Of a DNA stretch of 64,000 bases, positions 46,458 to 59,643 are shown piece after piece. The stretch's first letter is position 1. Each line of letters begins with the position of its first letter. Source of the stretch: Hevea brasiliensis (lineage: Eukaryota > Streptophyta > Magnoliopsida > Malpighiales > Euphorbiaceae). Below the pieces are notes generated by a model. That model saw only the letters and a program-made list of their open reading frames with translations, was not told the origin of the DNA and did no database searches. The translations under genes and the position numbers were made by a program. Location of the stretch: contig NC_079507.1 in the NCBI RefSeq assembly GCF_030052815.1, positions 15,956,141 to 16,020,140 of the forward strand, in the 5' to 3' direction.

Positions 46458-48210
46458 TGTAACACCCCTATATTCAGTAGTGTGCTCTACTGTTCCGATG
46501 ACTTGTGTCTGTCCAAACAGTTAGAATGCCTGGAACTATGCTTAAATGTTAATGAGGATACATGAAATAAAGAAATACAATAGAGGAAAATACAAGAAAA
46601 ACAAGGGAAAAATAAGAGCAATGAAATGTGACTAAGTTAAACGAGCCAAAAACCGTAGCGATGGGTGATCGCACTGGGAAGTTGCGGCGTGGATCGTGGA
46701 CTAGCCCTGGACTGCAGGAAACCCTGAAAAATATTTTTAAGACTTAAATTGTAACACCCCTCACCCGACTACAGTGTAGCCGAGCAAGGCATGCTACATT
46801 TGGTGCTGGAACACCCTAACTTATCTTACTTTATTTTTATTTTTAATAATTTTGAATTCGTTTAATTTAACATCAATTAATTTTCGATGGAGAAACTAGC
46901 GGAGTTTCTCCTATTTTATTATCGTTTGACATATTTCAATATTCACCTGTTTGAAATTCAATAATATTTTCAAAATAAAATCTTATCCATGCTAATCATA
47001 ATTATCTCATCAATCATTCTCATAGTTTTCTCATATTTCAAATCTCATCCATACATTTTAATTTCATAATCATTTCCATACTCATATCATCATTTGAAAA
47101 ATCATTATGTAATTCAAATCTATACTCATTTGTACAAATTCATTCGTGCTCCATTCTTATTGCAAAATTCTCAAATTTGCATTAATTTACATCATTTGCA
47201 ATAATTAAATAAATCCTTAATTTACATGATATACAAATTAATTACAATTTGCTAATTTATATTACAATATAAGAAATAAATAACATACACAAAATACATG
47301 ATATGCTTAATGTGAGCCCTATCTACATGCATTGCTGAGGAGGTGACAACCTTGAACGCTCTGCAGATCAGAACTCCAAAATCTGCTTAGTATTCACTGG
47401 CTTTAACTTCAAGACTACATGAGGAAACAATTCCATCACGCTAAGCATTGCTGCTTAGTGGTGCAATAATATAACAAGGAAATAATATACAAATAAAGAT
47501 AGAAATAAAACATAATTTAAATAATTAAGATTTATTTATACTTCACATGCGGTTTCTAAAATTTAATATGTTTTATCCTAATTTAGTCTTCTTTGAAAGT
47601 GTTTATTTCACAATGTACAAGAATAATGTACAAAGAAAATGATCCAAAATAATAAATTTATGCTTATATTATTATATAAGTCACATTTGCAATATTTATT
47701 TATGTTATAATTTTCTTTGCTAATCTTTTAGCATTTTCTCTATACTTGCTAGGTTGTCTCAGATTATTTCATAATAAGTAAATTTTGATATCGGTCCAGT
47801 TCATTTCGATTCTTTCTAATAAATAACTATTCTAATTTCTTTTAGGTCATCTTACTCATTTCTTTAATTTCTAATATTTTTTTTATTACTAATATTCTTA
47901 ACTTATTTCAATAAATTTCACTGCCCAAGTAACCTATGACAGGCCGACTAAACTGGATAACGGGTCGTTGGCACTGGACACTGCGGTGCCTCGGGCCGTC
48001 ATACCATGGGACGCAGAACGTCAACCACGTATGCAGTCAGTATGGCTAAAAAGCCATGATAACACATAATCGAGCATAAAAGCCATAAATGTTGGCATAA
48101 AGCCATGAATACGGGCATAAAGCCATGAATATAGGCATAAAGCCTTTCGCAGTACTGCTAAAACAATACCCTATTGGCATGCCAAACTATCCAATCTGAC
48201 ACACATGTCT

Positions 48211-51200
48211 TGTGACACCCCTTACCCGACTACAGTGTAGCCGAGCAAGTTATGTCTCTCAGTGTGCCGGAGCACTCTATTTTATCTGATTTCATTACAG
48301 TATTCAGATTTCTCAGAAATCTCATTAGATTTTCAATATCTCAATATTCACAAGTATAATCTCATTATAACTCAAATTCAATTCACATACTAAAATGCTT
48401 ACTTTGAATAGCTTCCATAATTCATAGGTTAATTACATGAGTTTATTTTGTACAAGATATACAAATAATTTACAATGTGCTAGGAATGAACAATATACAT
48501 AACATGTATAAAATGAGCCCTATCTACATGCATTGCTGAGGAGGTGACAATCTTGAACTCTTCTGACACTTCGCAACTGACTCCAAAATCTCAATCGATA
48601 CCATCGGTTTTACCTTTCAAGACTGCGAGGAAGCAATTCCATCACGCTAGGCATTTCTGCTTAGTGGTGCAATAATATAACCAGAAATAATATATACAAG
48701 TAAAGAAAGAAATAAATGATAATTCAGATACTCAAGAATCAATTTAATTTGGTATGGTATTTCTAGTATCAACGATCTTATATACTAGTTTGTTCCTCTT
48801 TGGAAGTGCTTAGTTTATAACTTTTGATAATACTACGGTATATAATTTATTCTATCTGTATTGTATTTCAAGTCCAGCATTTCTCGCAATTTATATTTTT
48901 GTTATGTTTCTTTTGCTAATCTCTTTTGCTTATTCATTCAATACTTAATTTAATTGTACTGGATTTTCATTATACTTAACTTAACTTAGCTGCCTGAATT
49001 GAATAATACTTTAATTGACTGCCCAAGTAACCTATACTAGACTACTGGACTGGATAACGGGTCGTTGGCACTGGACACCGCGGTGCCTCGGGCCGTCATA
49101 CCATGGGACGCAGAACGTCAATCATGTATGCAGTCAGTATGGCTAAAAAGCCATAATATCACATAATCGGGCATAAAAGCCATGAATACGGGCATAAAAG
49201 CCATGAATACGGGCATAAAGCCATGAATACAGGCATAAAGCCTTTCGCAGTACTGCTAAAACAATACCCTATTGGCATGCCAAACTATCCAAACCAATCT
49301 TGTTAGGTATACTAGGGCATTTGATACTTTAAAATATTAATATATTGTGCTTTATGACTTCATTATTTCATGATAAATTTCAATCATAATTCATACATTC
49401 ATTTGATCATTTATATGATCACAATTCACATCAATTATCATTTTATACCATTGTACTAAAAATACTTCTCCTCTTTACAATAATGAGAATTAATGTCTCA
49501 TTCATACATTAATATGGTTTATTTATCCATTCATTATGTTATTCATATTGATCCCAATTCTAAACAATGGTTCACATGTACCATTGTATTCAAAACATTT
49601 TTCCTTTCTCATTTATACATTCAAGAGTCTACTTATGTAATTACAAATTTTATATTTCAAGTTGAGTTACTAATATTTTATGAATTCCATTTGTGATGGG
49701 CATATATGCCCTAACTATCTATTCACATCAATTAGGTGACTTATTTTTCATGTTTCAAGTAATCCATGAATATTTCATTTGATCATTCTGCAGGGGCTGT
49801 TTGCAGGGTATCCGGATTGGGGCCAACTTTTGGTCCTCTTGCTTTGGTCTTTTGGGCATGGTTTCTTCAGAAAAAATGTGCCATTATAAGCCTAGTTTCA
49901 TGTCCAATTGGCCAAACACCAATTGGACTAACACAGCCCAAGTTATGGCAGTCCAAGTGGACTGAAATTTCAGTCACCCTGCTGCACTCACAAGGCAGCA
50001 TGCTCCTTCACTTTGTCATGCTACATTTCAGTCCAATTTATGGCCAACTTACCTAAAATGGTCACTAATTGACCATTAAAATGTTCTCTAACAATTTCCT
50101 AAGCCAAGTCAAATTTTCACTTCTCAAACCCTAATTTCAAATTTCAAAACTTAATCAATTAAATTTCTATCACTTCTCATGCATATAACCTCATCAATCA
50201 TCATCACTAATCATGTATATATGCAGGAATACATCAAACCCCATAAGGTTCCCAAGGTTGCTGAATTAGGGATGTTTAATTCCTTAACTAATTCTTTGAA
50301 TTTCTTGAATTTCTCACTTAATTTGGCATGTATACTACACCTAAAATTGAAAGAAAAGGTTTTAGTACACTAACCTTGAATGGAGCCACTTCTAAGACTT
50401 CAAAACTTCACTTTCTTCCTTTCTTTTTGCTGTCCAAAGCTTGCTCTAGGTGTGAGGACCAAGTTTTATGAAAGCATATAGGGGTTTTATGGTGTAATTG
50501 GCTAGGTTTTGGAGCTTGGGTGAGTGCATCAATGGAGGGAGATGGGGAGAGGTCACATTTGAGGAAGAAGAAGAAGAAGATGACCATAATTTTTGGTCCT
50601 CTTTGACTCTTTTAAGTGTTTTAAAAAATGCTTATTTGAATGCAATTGGTGGAGACTTGTAAGTGACATCATAAAGATGTCATAAATTGCTTTTTTATGG
50701 ATTTTTCTTTCCTTTTCTTTTCTAATCATTTTCAATTCAATTTTCAACAATATTTATTCACATTTTATGTCATATTAATTATTTACTCGACTGGACAAGT
50801 CGGCCAAAAATCGTCTCTGAAGGCGAAATGACCAAAATGCCCTCCGTTTGGCTTAACGGGTCAAAATTGTCTGTACCGATTGAAAAATTTTTCTAAATAT
50901 TTTCTTGGCATTCTAATGCCATAGGAACCTCAATGACCCTTCTCTGGAGTCCCAAAAATTATTTTATGAATTTTTCCCCGGGTCTAGGGCTCCTCGTTGC
51001 GAGAACCGCAACTTACCTCTGGTTACCCATCGCTTGGGCACCGGCTCATTTGACTTAGTTGCATTTTATTTCTAAAATTTTTACTAAATTTTTCTTATTA
51101 ATATTTGAGTTAATTATGGTTCCTGAATTTAATTTAAATATTTTTCCGGACGTTCTAGCTGTCCAGACCGACACCGGTTACCGGAACAGTAGAATGTACG

Positions 51201-51225
51201 GAGTTGCTACAGTGAGGGTGTTACA
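48211..51225 (-). repeat. Element E 3' LTR with 1.2-kb internal deletion
   Basis: It is collinear with 51580-55793 except that 1199 bp are missing at about 49778. The junction ATTTCATTTG joins sequence equal to 53147 and 54347 of the partner through TTCAT microhomology, and falls in one arm of the 12-bp palindrome (54325-54351). The array at 49169-49242, hairpin at 48647-48664 (one G-U pair), donor at 50374, acceptor at 48623 and motif at 50825-50843 are retained. Confidence 0.92.
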
Positions 51226-51579
51226 ATTCTTCCCCTCTAATTTAAATTTCGTCCTCGAAATTTATCCGGTGTAAATAGTCGAGGAGCTATTACCTCCTTA
51301 TTTCTTCACCTTTCCGTGTTATCATACTTCACTTTCTCCTAGTCTCAATCCTATCTTCAAATAGCTCTGTACTCATCCTTTTTCATCTGAAATACAGTCT
51401 CCTTCTCATCTCCATTCGCTATCTCATTGTCTCTTCACTCTCTTATTCCATCCTTTAACCTAAAATAAACAGGAAATACATATCTGCAATAGTGTCACCT
51501 CGACTCTTATGAATGCAATGCATGATATGCAATCCATCTAGGTCTAGAAACGCCTAAACCGCGCTCTGATACCACTAAA
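51226..51579 (-). other. Element E internal domain: PPT, leader and PBS only
   Basis: On the minus strand: PBS TGGTATCAGAGC at 51574-51563, leader with CGGTTTAGGCG and an ATGCAATGCATG-type palindrome near 51510-51523, a C/T-rich stretch without ORF, and the PPT AGAGGGGAAGAAT at 51226-51238. The first roughly 110 nt of leader resemble A (11712-11818) and D (59505-59620), which points to retained cis signals for packaging or dimerisation. Confidence 0.85.
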
Positions 51580-54500
51580 TGTGACACCCTTTACCCGACT
51601 ACAGTGTAGCCGAGCAAGTTATGCCACTCAGTGTGTCGGAGCACTCTATTTTATCTGATTTCATTACAGTATTCAGATTTCTCAGAAATCTCATTAGATT
51701 TTCAATATCTCAATATTCACAAGTATAATCTCATTATAACTCAAATTCAATTCACATACTAAAATACTTACTTTGAATAGCTTCCATAATTCATAGGTTA
51801 ATTACATGAGTTTATTTTGTACAAGATATACAAATAATTTACAATGTGCTAGGAATGAACAATATACATAACATGTATAAAATGAGCCCTATCTACATGC
51901 ATTGCTGAGGAGGTGACAATCTTGAACTCTTGACACTTCGCAGATCCGACTCCAAAAATCTCAATCGATACCATCGGTTTTACCTTCGCACTGCGCAAGG
52001 AAGCAATTCCATCACGCTAAGCATTTCTGCTTAGTGGTGCAATAATATAACCAGAAATAATATATACAAGTAAAGAAAGAAATAAATGATAATTCAGATA
52101 CTCAAGAATCAATTTAATTTGGTATGGTATTTCTAGTATCAATGATCTTATATACTAGTTTGTTCCTCTTTGGAAGTGCTTAGTTTATAACTTTTCAAGA
52201 ATACTAGCGGTATATAATTTATTCTATCCGTATTGTATTTCAAGTCCGCATTCTGCAATTTATATTTTTGTTATGTTTCTTTTGCTAATCTCTTTTGCTT
52301 ATTCATTCAATACTTAATTTAATTGTACTGGATTTTCATTATACTTAACTTAACTTAGCTGCCTGAATTGAATAATACTTTAATTGACTGCCCAAGTAAC
52401 CTATACTAGACGACTGGACTGGATAACGGGTCGTTGGCACTGGACACCACGGTGCCTCGGGCCGTCATACCATGGGACGCAGAATGTCAACCATGTATGC
52501 AGTCAGTATGGCTAAAAAGCCATGATATCACATAATCGGGCATGAAAGCCATGAATACGGGCATAAAAGCCATGAATACGGGCATAAAAGCCATGAATAC
52601 GGGCATAAAGCCTTTCGCAGTACTGCTAAAACAATACCCTATTGGCATGCCAAACTATCTAAACCAATCTGGTTAGGTATACTAGGGCATTTGATACTTT
52701 AAAATATTAATATATTGTGCTTTATGACTTCATTATTTCATGATAAATTTCAATCATAATTCATACATTCATTTGATCATTTATATGATCACAATTCACA
52801 TCAATTATCATTTTATACCATTGTACTCAAAATACTTCTCCTCTTTACAATAATGAGAACTAATGTCTCATTCATACATTAATATGGTTTATTTATCCAT
52901 TCATTATGTTATTCATATTGATCCCAATTCTAAACAATGGTTCACATGTACCATTGTATTCAAAACATTTTTCCTTTCTCATTTATACATTCAAGAGTCT
53001 ACTTATGTAATTACAAATTTTATATTTCAAGTTGAGTTACTAATATTTTATGAATTCCATTTGTGATGGGCATATATGCCCTAACTATCTATTCACATCA
53101 ATTAGGTGACTTATTTTTCATGTTTCAAGTAATCCATGAATATTTCATGGATTTCAAATTTATGGCCTAATTTCTTTTTAACAATTTTGACTAGGATGCA
53201 TAGTCCATATTTGTCATACAATTCTAAGCATTTAAGCTTAGAATTGGTTCTAGGTCTTCATCTTAATTCACTAATCATTTTGATTACTATTCACCATACT
53301 AGTCAACCAAAATGTTGACCTTTTTATACTTAATGGATATATTAATTCTAATTACACCAAGATCCCACATTTTGAGTTTTACATTTACTAGTATTAATTG
53401 CCAATTGCAATTTAAAGTCCCCTAGATGCATTTCTAATTTCAAATTTTGAATTTCAAGTTTTGGTGTCACTATTCACCTCATTGGTCAACGAAAATGTTG
53501 ACTTTTGCATAGACAATAGGTACATTGGTTTTAACACTCCCGATGTACCACATTTTGCATTTAAAACTTGTTGGAATCAATTACCAAATCCATTTCCAAG
53601 CTTATTTCAAGTTTTCATGTCATTATTCACTTCATTAGTTAACTAAAATGTTGACTTTTGCATAGAAAATATGTACATTGACTTTGGCACTTCAAACATA
53701 CTACATTTTTCATTTAAAACTTGTTGGTTTTGGTCACTTTCTCAAAGCTTAGGTCATTTTGGCAAAATTGCCAATTTTCGGTTTTGGTGCTCCGAAGTTG
53801 TACTGTTTCATTGGTCGATTTACTGTTGGAATTTGACAAAACTTCCTTCATAGAAAATGTTCCTTATTTTGTCTAGTTGAATTTCTTTTTTTGAATCACT
53901 CCATTTGGAGTTTTGTAGCTCAAGTTATGGCCAAAATAAGTTTATCGTTCACGCATAATCGCTCATGCTGCTATCATGGGTTCTGGCAGATTTTGATCCA
54001 ACTTTGGTCAGTAATTTGATCAAGTTAAGTTCCTAATTTGGTCTAACTTTCTCCATATGAAATGTTCTACTATGCCTTAGGTTTCCATCGGTTCAAGAAT
54101 CGTCTAAATCCGAGTTTTCTAGAGAGAGTTATAGCCATCCAAACATTGCTGCTCAAATGAAAATTTTGGAAATCTCAGTACAGTAAACTTCACTTTGCTC
54201 AATGATTTGATTTGGTTCTAGTCATAATTTGGGGTAGGTTTCCTCATAAAAGTTGTTTGTCTATGTCTTAACTTCTTGCTGTAAAAATTTCAGATCAATT
54301 GACCATTTCTACAGTGAATTATGGCCAAATGAACAGTTACTGTTCATTTGGTCATTCTGCAGGGGCTGTTTGCAGGGTATCCGGATTGGGGCCAACTTTT
54401 GGTCCTCTTGCTTTAGTCTTTTGGGCATGGTTTCTTCAGAAAAAATGTGCCATTATAAGCCTAGTTTCATGTCCAATTGGCCAAACACCAATTGGACTAA

Positions 54501-55793
54501 CACAGCCCAAGTTATGGCAGTCCAAGTGGACTGAAATTTCAGTCACCCTGCTGCACTCACAAGGCAGCATGCTCCTTCACTTTGTCATTCTACATTTCAG
54601 TCCAATTTATGGCCAACTTACCTAAAATGGTCACTAATTGACCATTAAAATGTTCTCTAACAATTTCCTAAGCCAAGTCAAATTTTCACTTCTCAAACCC
54701 TAATTTCAAATTTCAAAACTTAATCAATTAAATTTCTATCACTTCTCATGCATATAACCTCATCAATCATCATCACTAATCATGTATATATGCAGGAATA
54801 CATCAAACCCCATAAGGTTCCCAAGGTTGTTGAATTAGGGATGTTTAATTCCTTAACTAATTCTTTGAATTTCTTGAATTTCTCACTTAATTTGGCATGT
54901 ATACTACACCTAAAATTGAAAGAAAAGGTTTTAGTGCACTAACCTTGAATGGAGCCACTTCTAAGACTTCAAAACTTCACTTTCTTCCTTTCTTTTTGCT
55001 GTCCAAAGCTTGCTCTAGGTGTGAGGACCAAGTTTTATGAAGGCATATAGGGGTTTTATGGTGTAATTGGCTAGGTTTTGGAGCTTGGGTGAGTGCATCA
55101 ATGGAGGGAGATGGGGAGAGGTCACGTTTGAGGAAGAAGAAGAAGAAGATGACCAGAATTTTTGGTCCTCTTTGACTCTTTTAAGTGTTTTAAAAAATGC
55201 TTATGTGAATGCAATTGGTGGAGACTTGTAAGTGACATCATAAAGATGTCATAAATTGCTTTTTATGGATTTTTCTTTCCTTTTCTTTTCTAATCATTTT
55301 CAATTCAATTTTCAACAATATTTATTCACATTTTATGTTATATTAATTATTTACTCGACTGGACAAGTCGGCCAAAAATCGTCTCTGAAGGCGAAATGAC
55401 CAAAATGCCCTCCGTTTGGCTTAACTGGTCAAAATTGTCTGTACCGATTGAAAAATTTTTCTAAATATTTTCTTGGCATTCTAATGCCATAGGAACCTCA
55501 ATGACCCTTCTCTGGAGTCCCAAAAATTATTTTATGAATTTTTTCCCGGGTCTAGGGCTCCTCGTTGTGAGAACCGCAACTTACCTCTGGTTACCCATCG
55601 CTTGGGCACCGGCTCATTTGACTTAGTTGCATTTTATTTCTTAAATTTTTACTAAATTTTTCTTATTAATATTTGAGTTAATTATGGTTCCTGACTTTAA
55701 TTTAAATATTTTTCCGGACGTTCTAGCTGTCCGGACCGATACCGGTCACCGGAACAGTAGAATGTACGGAGTTGCTACAGTGAGGGTGTTACA
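51580..55793 (-). repeat. Element E 5' LTR
   Basis: The full 4214-bp LTR starts TGTGACACCC and ends GGGTGTTACA. It holds the 21-bp array 52538-52612, palindrome 54325-54351, dyad-like TGACATC/GATGTCA at 55233-55251 and motif at 55393-55411. The predicted intron runs from 54943 (TCAAG|GTTAGTG) to 51991 (TTGCGCAG), with the hairpin at 52017-52034, 25 nt before the acceptor. Confidence 0.92.
52538..52612 (-). repeat. 21-bp tandem array in element E 5' LTR
   Basis: Units of GGGCATAAAAGCCATGAATAC, three to four copies. Copy number and unit length (20 or 21 bp) differ from the sister LTR at 49169-49242, showing rapid turnover. Confidence 0.9.
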
Positions 55794-58451
55794 TGTCTAG
55801 GCAATACAAGGGCACATAATATCATTAAATATTAATATATTGTGTTTTATGACTTTATTATTTCATGATAATTTTCAATTATAATTCATACATTCATTTG
55901 ATCATTTATATGATTACAATTCACATCAATTATCCTTTTATACCATTGTACTCAAAATACTTCTCTCTACAATAATGAGAACTAATGTCTCATTCATACA
56001 TTAATATGGTTCATTTATTCATTCATTATGTTATTCATATTGATCACAATTCTAAACAATGGTTCACATTTACCATTGTATTCAAAACATTTTTCCTTTC
56101 TCATTTATACATTCAAGAATCTACTTATGTAATTACAAATTTTATATTTCAAGTTGAGTTACTAATATTTTATGAATTCCATTTGTGATGGGTATATAAG
56201 CCATAACTATCTATTCACATCAATTAGGTGACTTATTTTTCATGTTTCAAGTAATCAATGAACATTTCATGGATTTCAAATTTATGGTCTTAATTTCCTT
56301 TTTACAATTTTGACTAAGATGCATAGTCCACATTTGTCATACAATTCTAAGCATTTAAGCTTAGAATTGGTTCTAAGTCTTTATCTTAGTTTGCTAATCA
56401 TTTTGATTACTATTCACCTTACTAGTCAACCAAAATGTTGACTTTTTAATACATAATAATTTTATTGAACCTAAGTTCTCCAAGATACCACATTTTGCAT
56501 TTAAAATTTGTTGGTATTGGTTGCCAATACCATTTCCAAGCTTAATATTATTTGGGCAGAATTTTCAGTTTTCATGCCTTATTTTTACTGTTCCATTAGT
56601 CATTTTTGCAGTGGGAATTTGGAAAAATGTTCAACATGAAAGTTGTTCCTTATTTTGTCTAGTTGAATTTCCTTTTTTGAATCACTCCATTTGGAGTTTT
56701 GTAGCTCAAGTTATGTCCTAAAAACCATGACTGGCCGGATTGGGCAGAACCCAAAATTCTAGGTAAAATTGTTTCTAGCAGATTTGGTAACTCGAGTTTG
56801 GTTGGCAATTTGACTAGGTTATGGTCATAATTTGGGTCAGGTTTCTTCATAAAAGTTGTTGGTCTATATCTCGACTTGTTTGTGGTAAAATTTCAGGTCA
56901 ATTGGACCTTGCTACATTGAGTTATGGCCAAATGACCAAATACTGTTCATTTAGTCATTTTGCCCAGGCAGATTGTAGGTCACTCGGATTAGGGCAAACT
57001 TTTGGTCCACTTGGTTTGGTTTTCTGGGCATGGTTTCTTCACAAAAGTTGTGCTATTATGTGTCTAGTTTCACCTCCAATTGGACTCATACAAATTGGAG
57101 TCACACAACTTCAGTTATAGGTCAAACAATACCCTGGACTCATAGGTCCGAATTTCCTGCATAAGAGAAGCACTCCCAATTTTCAATTTCACCCAACTTC
57201 CAAACTTCAATTCACATTTATAACACTTCTAATAGTCAATAATCAACCTCAACATCATCAAATTCAAGTCACAACACAAAATTCCATATTTGAGCAAACA
57301 CTAAATCAACTTGCAATAATTTTAAATTCCAAGAGAATTCTAGCACTAACCTTTGTGTGCTAGCTTCAATCAACTCCAAGCTATCCAATTAATCTTCAAT
57401 TCATTCAAAACACTTTGATTTTCTTCCTTGGGCTGCCCACTGAATTTCTTTCTTCTTTTTCTTCCTTCTTTTTCTTGGTTTTTCTTGCTTATTCTTGGAG
57501 TTCATGCATTGATGAAGGTTTTTCTTTAAATTTCTAAGAATTTTGGTCAAGAAATTTGCATGGTTTGGAAGCTTAAGCAAGCTTCAATGGAGGAAATTTT
57601 GTTTTGAGAGAGAAAGGGGAATGTGGGACGGCAAAGTAGTAGAGAAGAAGAGAAAAATCTGTTTTCTTTCATTATTATAAGATATTTATATAAATTTAAA
57701 TATTAAATAATGTATTTGTCTTATTAGGCAAATTTGCTAATTAATTTTTATTTAAAATATGTAACTAATTTTTCCATTTTCCATCCACTTTCTTTTTATT
57801 TATTTTAATTAATCTTTTATCAATATTTATTCATATTTTATCCATTTTTATTAGTTTGTCAAATGGTGATTGGGTGGAGGCATTGTTAATGACATCATGT
57901 GATGTCATAATTCCCAATTTCTTTTATTTTCTTTTTCTTTTCTTCTCTACTCATTTTAAATTTAATTTTTAGCAATATTTATTTATATTTTAGATCATAA
58001 TAATTATTTACTTAACTAGACAAGTCAGCCAAAAATCACCTCTGAAGGCGCAATGATCAAAATGCCCTCCGTTTGGCTTAACAGACCAAAATTGTCTGTA
58101 CCGATTGAAAAATTTTTCTAAACCTTTTCTTGGCATTGTAATGCCATAGAAACCTCAATGACTCTTCTCTGGAGTCCCAAAAATTATTTTATGAATTTTC
58201 CCCCAGGTCTAGGGCTCCTAGTTGCGAGAACCGCAACTTCCTACTAGGTTACCCATCGCTAGGGCACCGGCTCATTTAACTTGGTTGTATTTTATTTCTA
58301 AAATTTTTCCTTAATTTTTCTTATACTTATTTGAGTTATTTATGACTCCTCACTCTAGTCTAAATATTTTTGCAGACATTCTAGCTATCCGTACCTACAC
58401 CGGTCACCAGAACAGTATAATGTACGGAATTGCTACAGTGAGGGTGTTACA

Positions 58452-58466
58452 ATTCTTCCCCTCTAA
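58452..58466 (-). other. Polypurine tract of element D
   Basis: Minus-strand AGAGGGGAAGAAT next to the LTR end at 58451, identical in type to A and E. Confidence 0.8.
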
Positions 58467-58627
58467 TTTAAATTTCGTCCTCGAAATTTACTGGGTGTTT
58501 TGGGTTCTGAGATAATTCTTTTACCTTTCTATTGCTCCCTCTGTCTACTTCTTTTATATATATGGTACTATTTAGTCTTTTCGAATCTATCTTTATATAC
58601 CTAGGCATATCAGAAGGGAAGGATACT

Positions 58628-59502
58628 TTACCTCAAATTCACATTTGGGGCTTCTTGCTCCTCTCTGGCTTGGGTGACATTTGGAAGTGGTGTTACTGTT
58701 GTACTTGGTCCTTCCACGACCTCTGTTTCGGTTCGTGGAAAATTCCTCTTAGGACAATCTTTCAGACAATGGTCTATGGCCTCACATCTATAACAGGCTC
58801 CAGTCAATCCCCTACATTCACCTTTATGCCACTTGTTACAATGGCCACATTTTCTTGCTAATCCTGGCGCACTCACTACTAGTGTTTCTGGTTGATCTCT
58901 TCTGGGTATAGGCCTGGGTCTAGATCTCCTACTTTGATCAGATGTCTGACTTAACTGTTCTCTCGGCCTCTTATTACTAGACTGTCCAAATTTCCTCTTT
59001 TACTGATCACCACTCCTCTTCTGTTCCTCTTCATGAACACAGCTAATATATTTCTTTCTAATCTCTATCAAAAAGAATTCCCAAGTTACGTCAGCTGGTG
59101 GCACTACCTTGGTTACGACATACATCGATATGCAGCTTCTTGTAACAATGAAACTGCACACTCCAAACTCTGTTTTGGTGTGCAATGGAGCTGCTGCAAG
59201 ACTCTTTTAGTCCTTTCTAACCAATACTCAGCCGCTGCAGAATCATCTTCCTTTCTACCATTGAAATCTACAGCTCCATACTTCCTAATTTTTCCTAGAG
59301 GTGATTTCTGCTGAGACAGTGGTGGAATAACCCCAGTCATCGGTCGAAAGAATTCAGTCATCTGCTCAAACAAGGCCTGTTGGGGTTGTATAGGCACCTC
59401 TTGCACTGGTGGAATAGGATCTCCCCGATTTCCAATATCACTACCAGTCGGGATACGACTTACTACTTCTTCTTCTACTGCCCTCTGCGATTCTGAGTCC
59501 AT
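58628..59502 (-). pseudogene. Element D gag, internally deleted
   Basis: The ATG at 59502 gives MDSESQRAVEEEVVSRIP, then FEQMTEFFRPMTGVIPP and KYGAVDFNGRKEDDSAAAEY, clearly related to A's gag. After LLQEAA (about 59125) the frame breaks; VTWEFFLIEIRKKYIS follows in another frame, and most of the capsid C-terminal half is missing. The end (58876-58628) keeps two zinc-binding motifs, CGHCNKWHKGEC (short spacing) and CYRCEAIDHCLKDC (CX2CX4HX4C), and terminates about 160 bp before the PPT. No protease or pol follows. Confidence 0.9.
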
Positions 59503-59624
59503 ACCTTAACCTAAAATAACCAAGAAAACATATCTGCATTAGTGTCACCTCAACTCATATGAATGCAATGCATGTTATGCACACTATCCCTTTCCATCTA
59601 TCTATGCCTAGGAACGCCTAAACC

Positions 59625-59643
59625 GTGCTTTGATACCAATAAA
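59625..59643 (-). other. Primer-binding site of element D
   Basis: Minus-strand TGGTATCAAAGC five bases after the LTR, one base different from the initiator-Met complement in A and E (TCAGAG to TCAAAG). Confidence 0.85.

Larger units (their letters stand above)
48211..55793 (-). mobile_element. Element E: non-coding LTR retrotransposon, 354-bp internal domain
   Basis: A 7.58-kb element flanked by TGTCT. LTRs are 48211-51225 (3015 bp, with a 1.2-kb deletion) and 51580-55793 (4214 bp). Between them are 354 bp with a PBS and PPT but no gag or pol. It is the innermost and therefore youngest insertion of the right nest. It depends on another element's proteins; A-like or D/E-family autonomous relatives are candidates because LTR ends, PPT and leader are shared. 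Confidence 0.92.
46750..58451 (-). repeat. Element D 3' LTR, split by element E
   Basis: Segments 46750-48210 and 55799-58451 match 59644-63766 in order. E inserted at TGTCT (48206-48210; repeated at 55794-55798); the other LTR shows the empty site at about 61100 (ACACATGTCTAGGC). The hairpin is at 47441-47458, the dyad at 57890-57907 and the motif at 58050-58068. The donor is at 57350 and the acceptor position at 47415 (degenerate, TGTAG). Confidence 0.92.
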
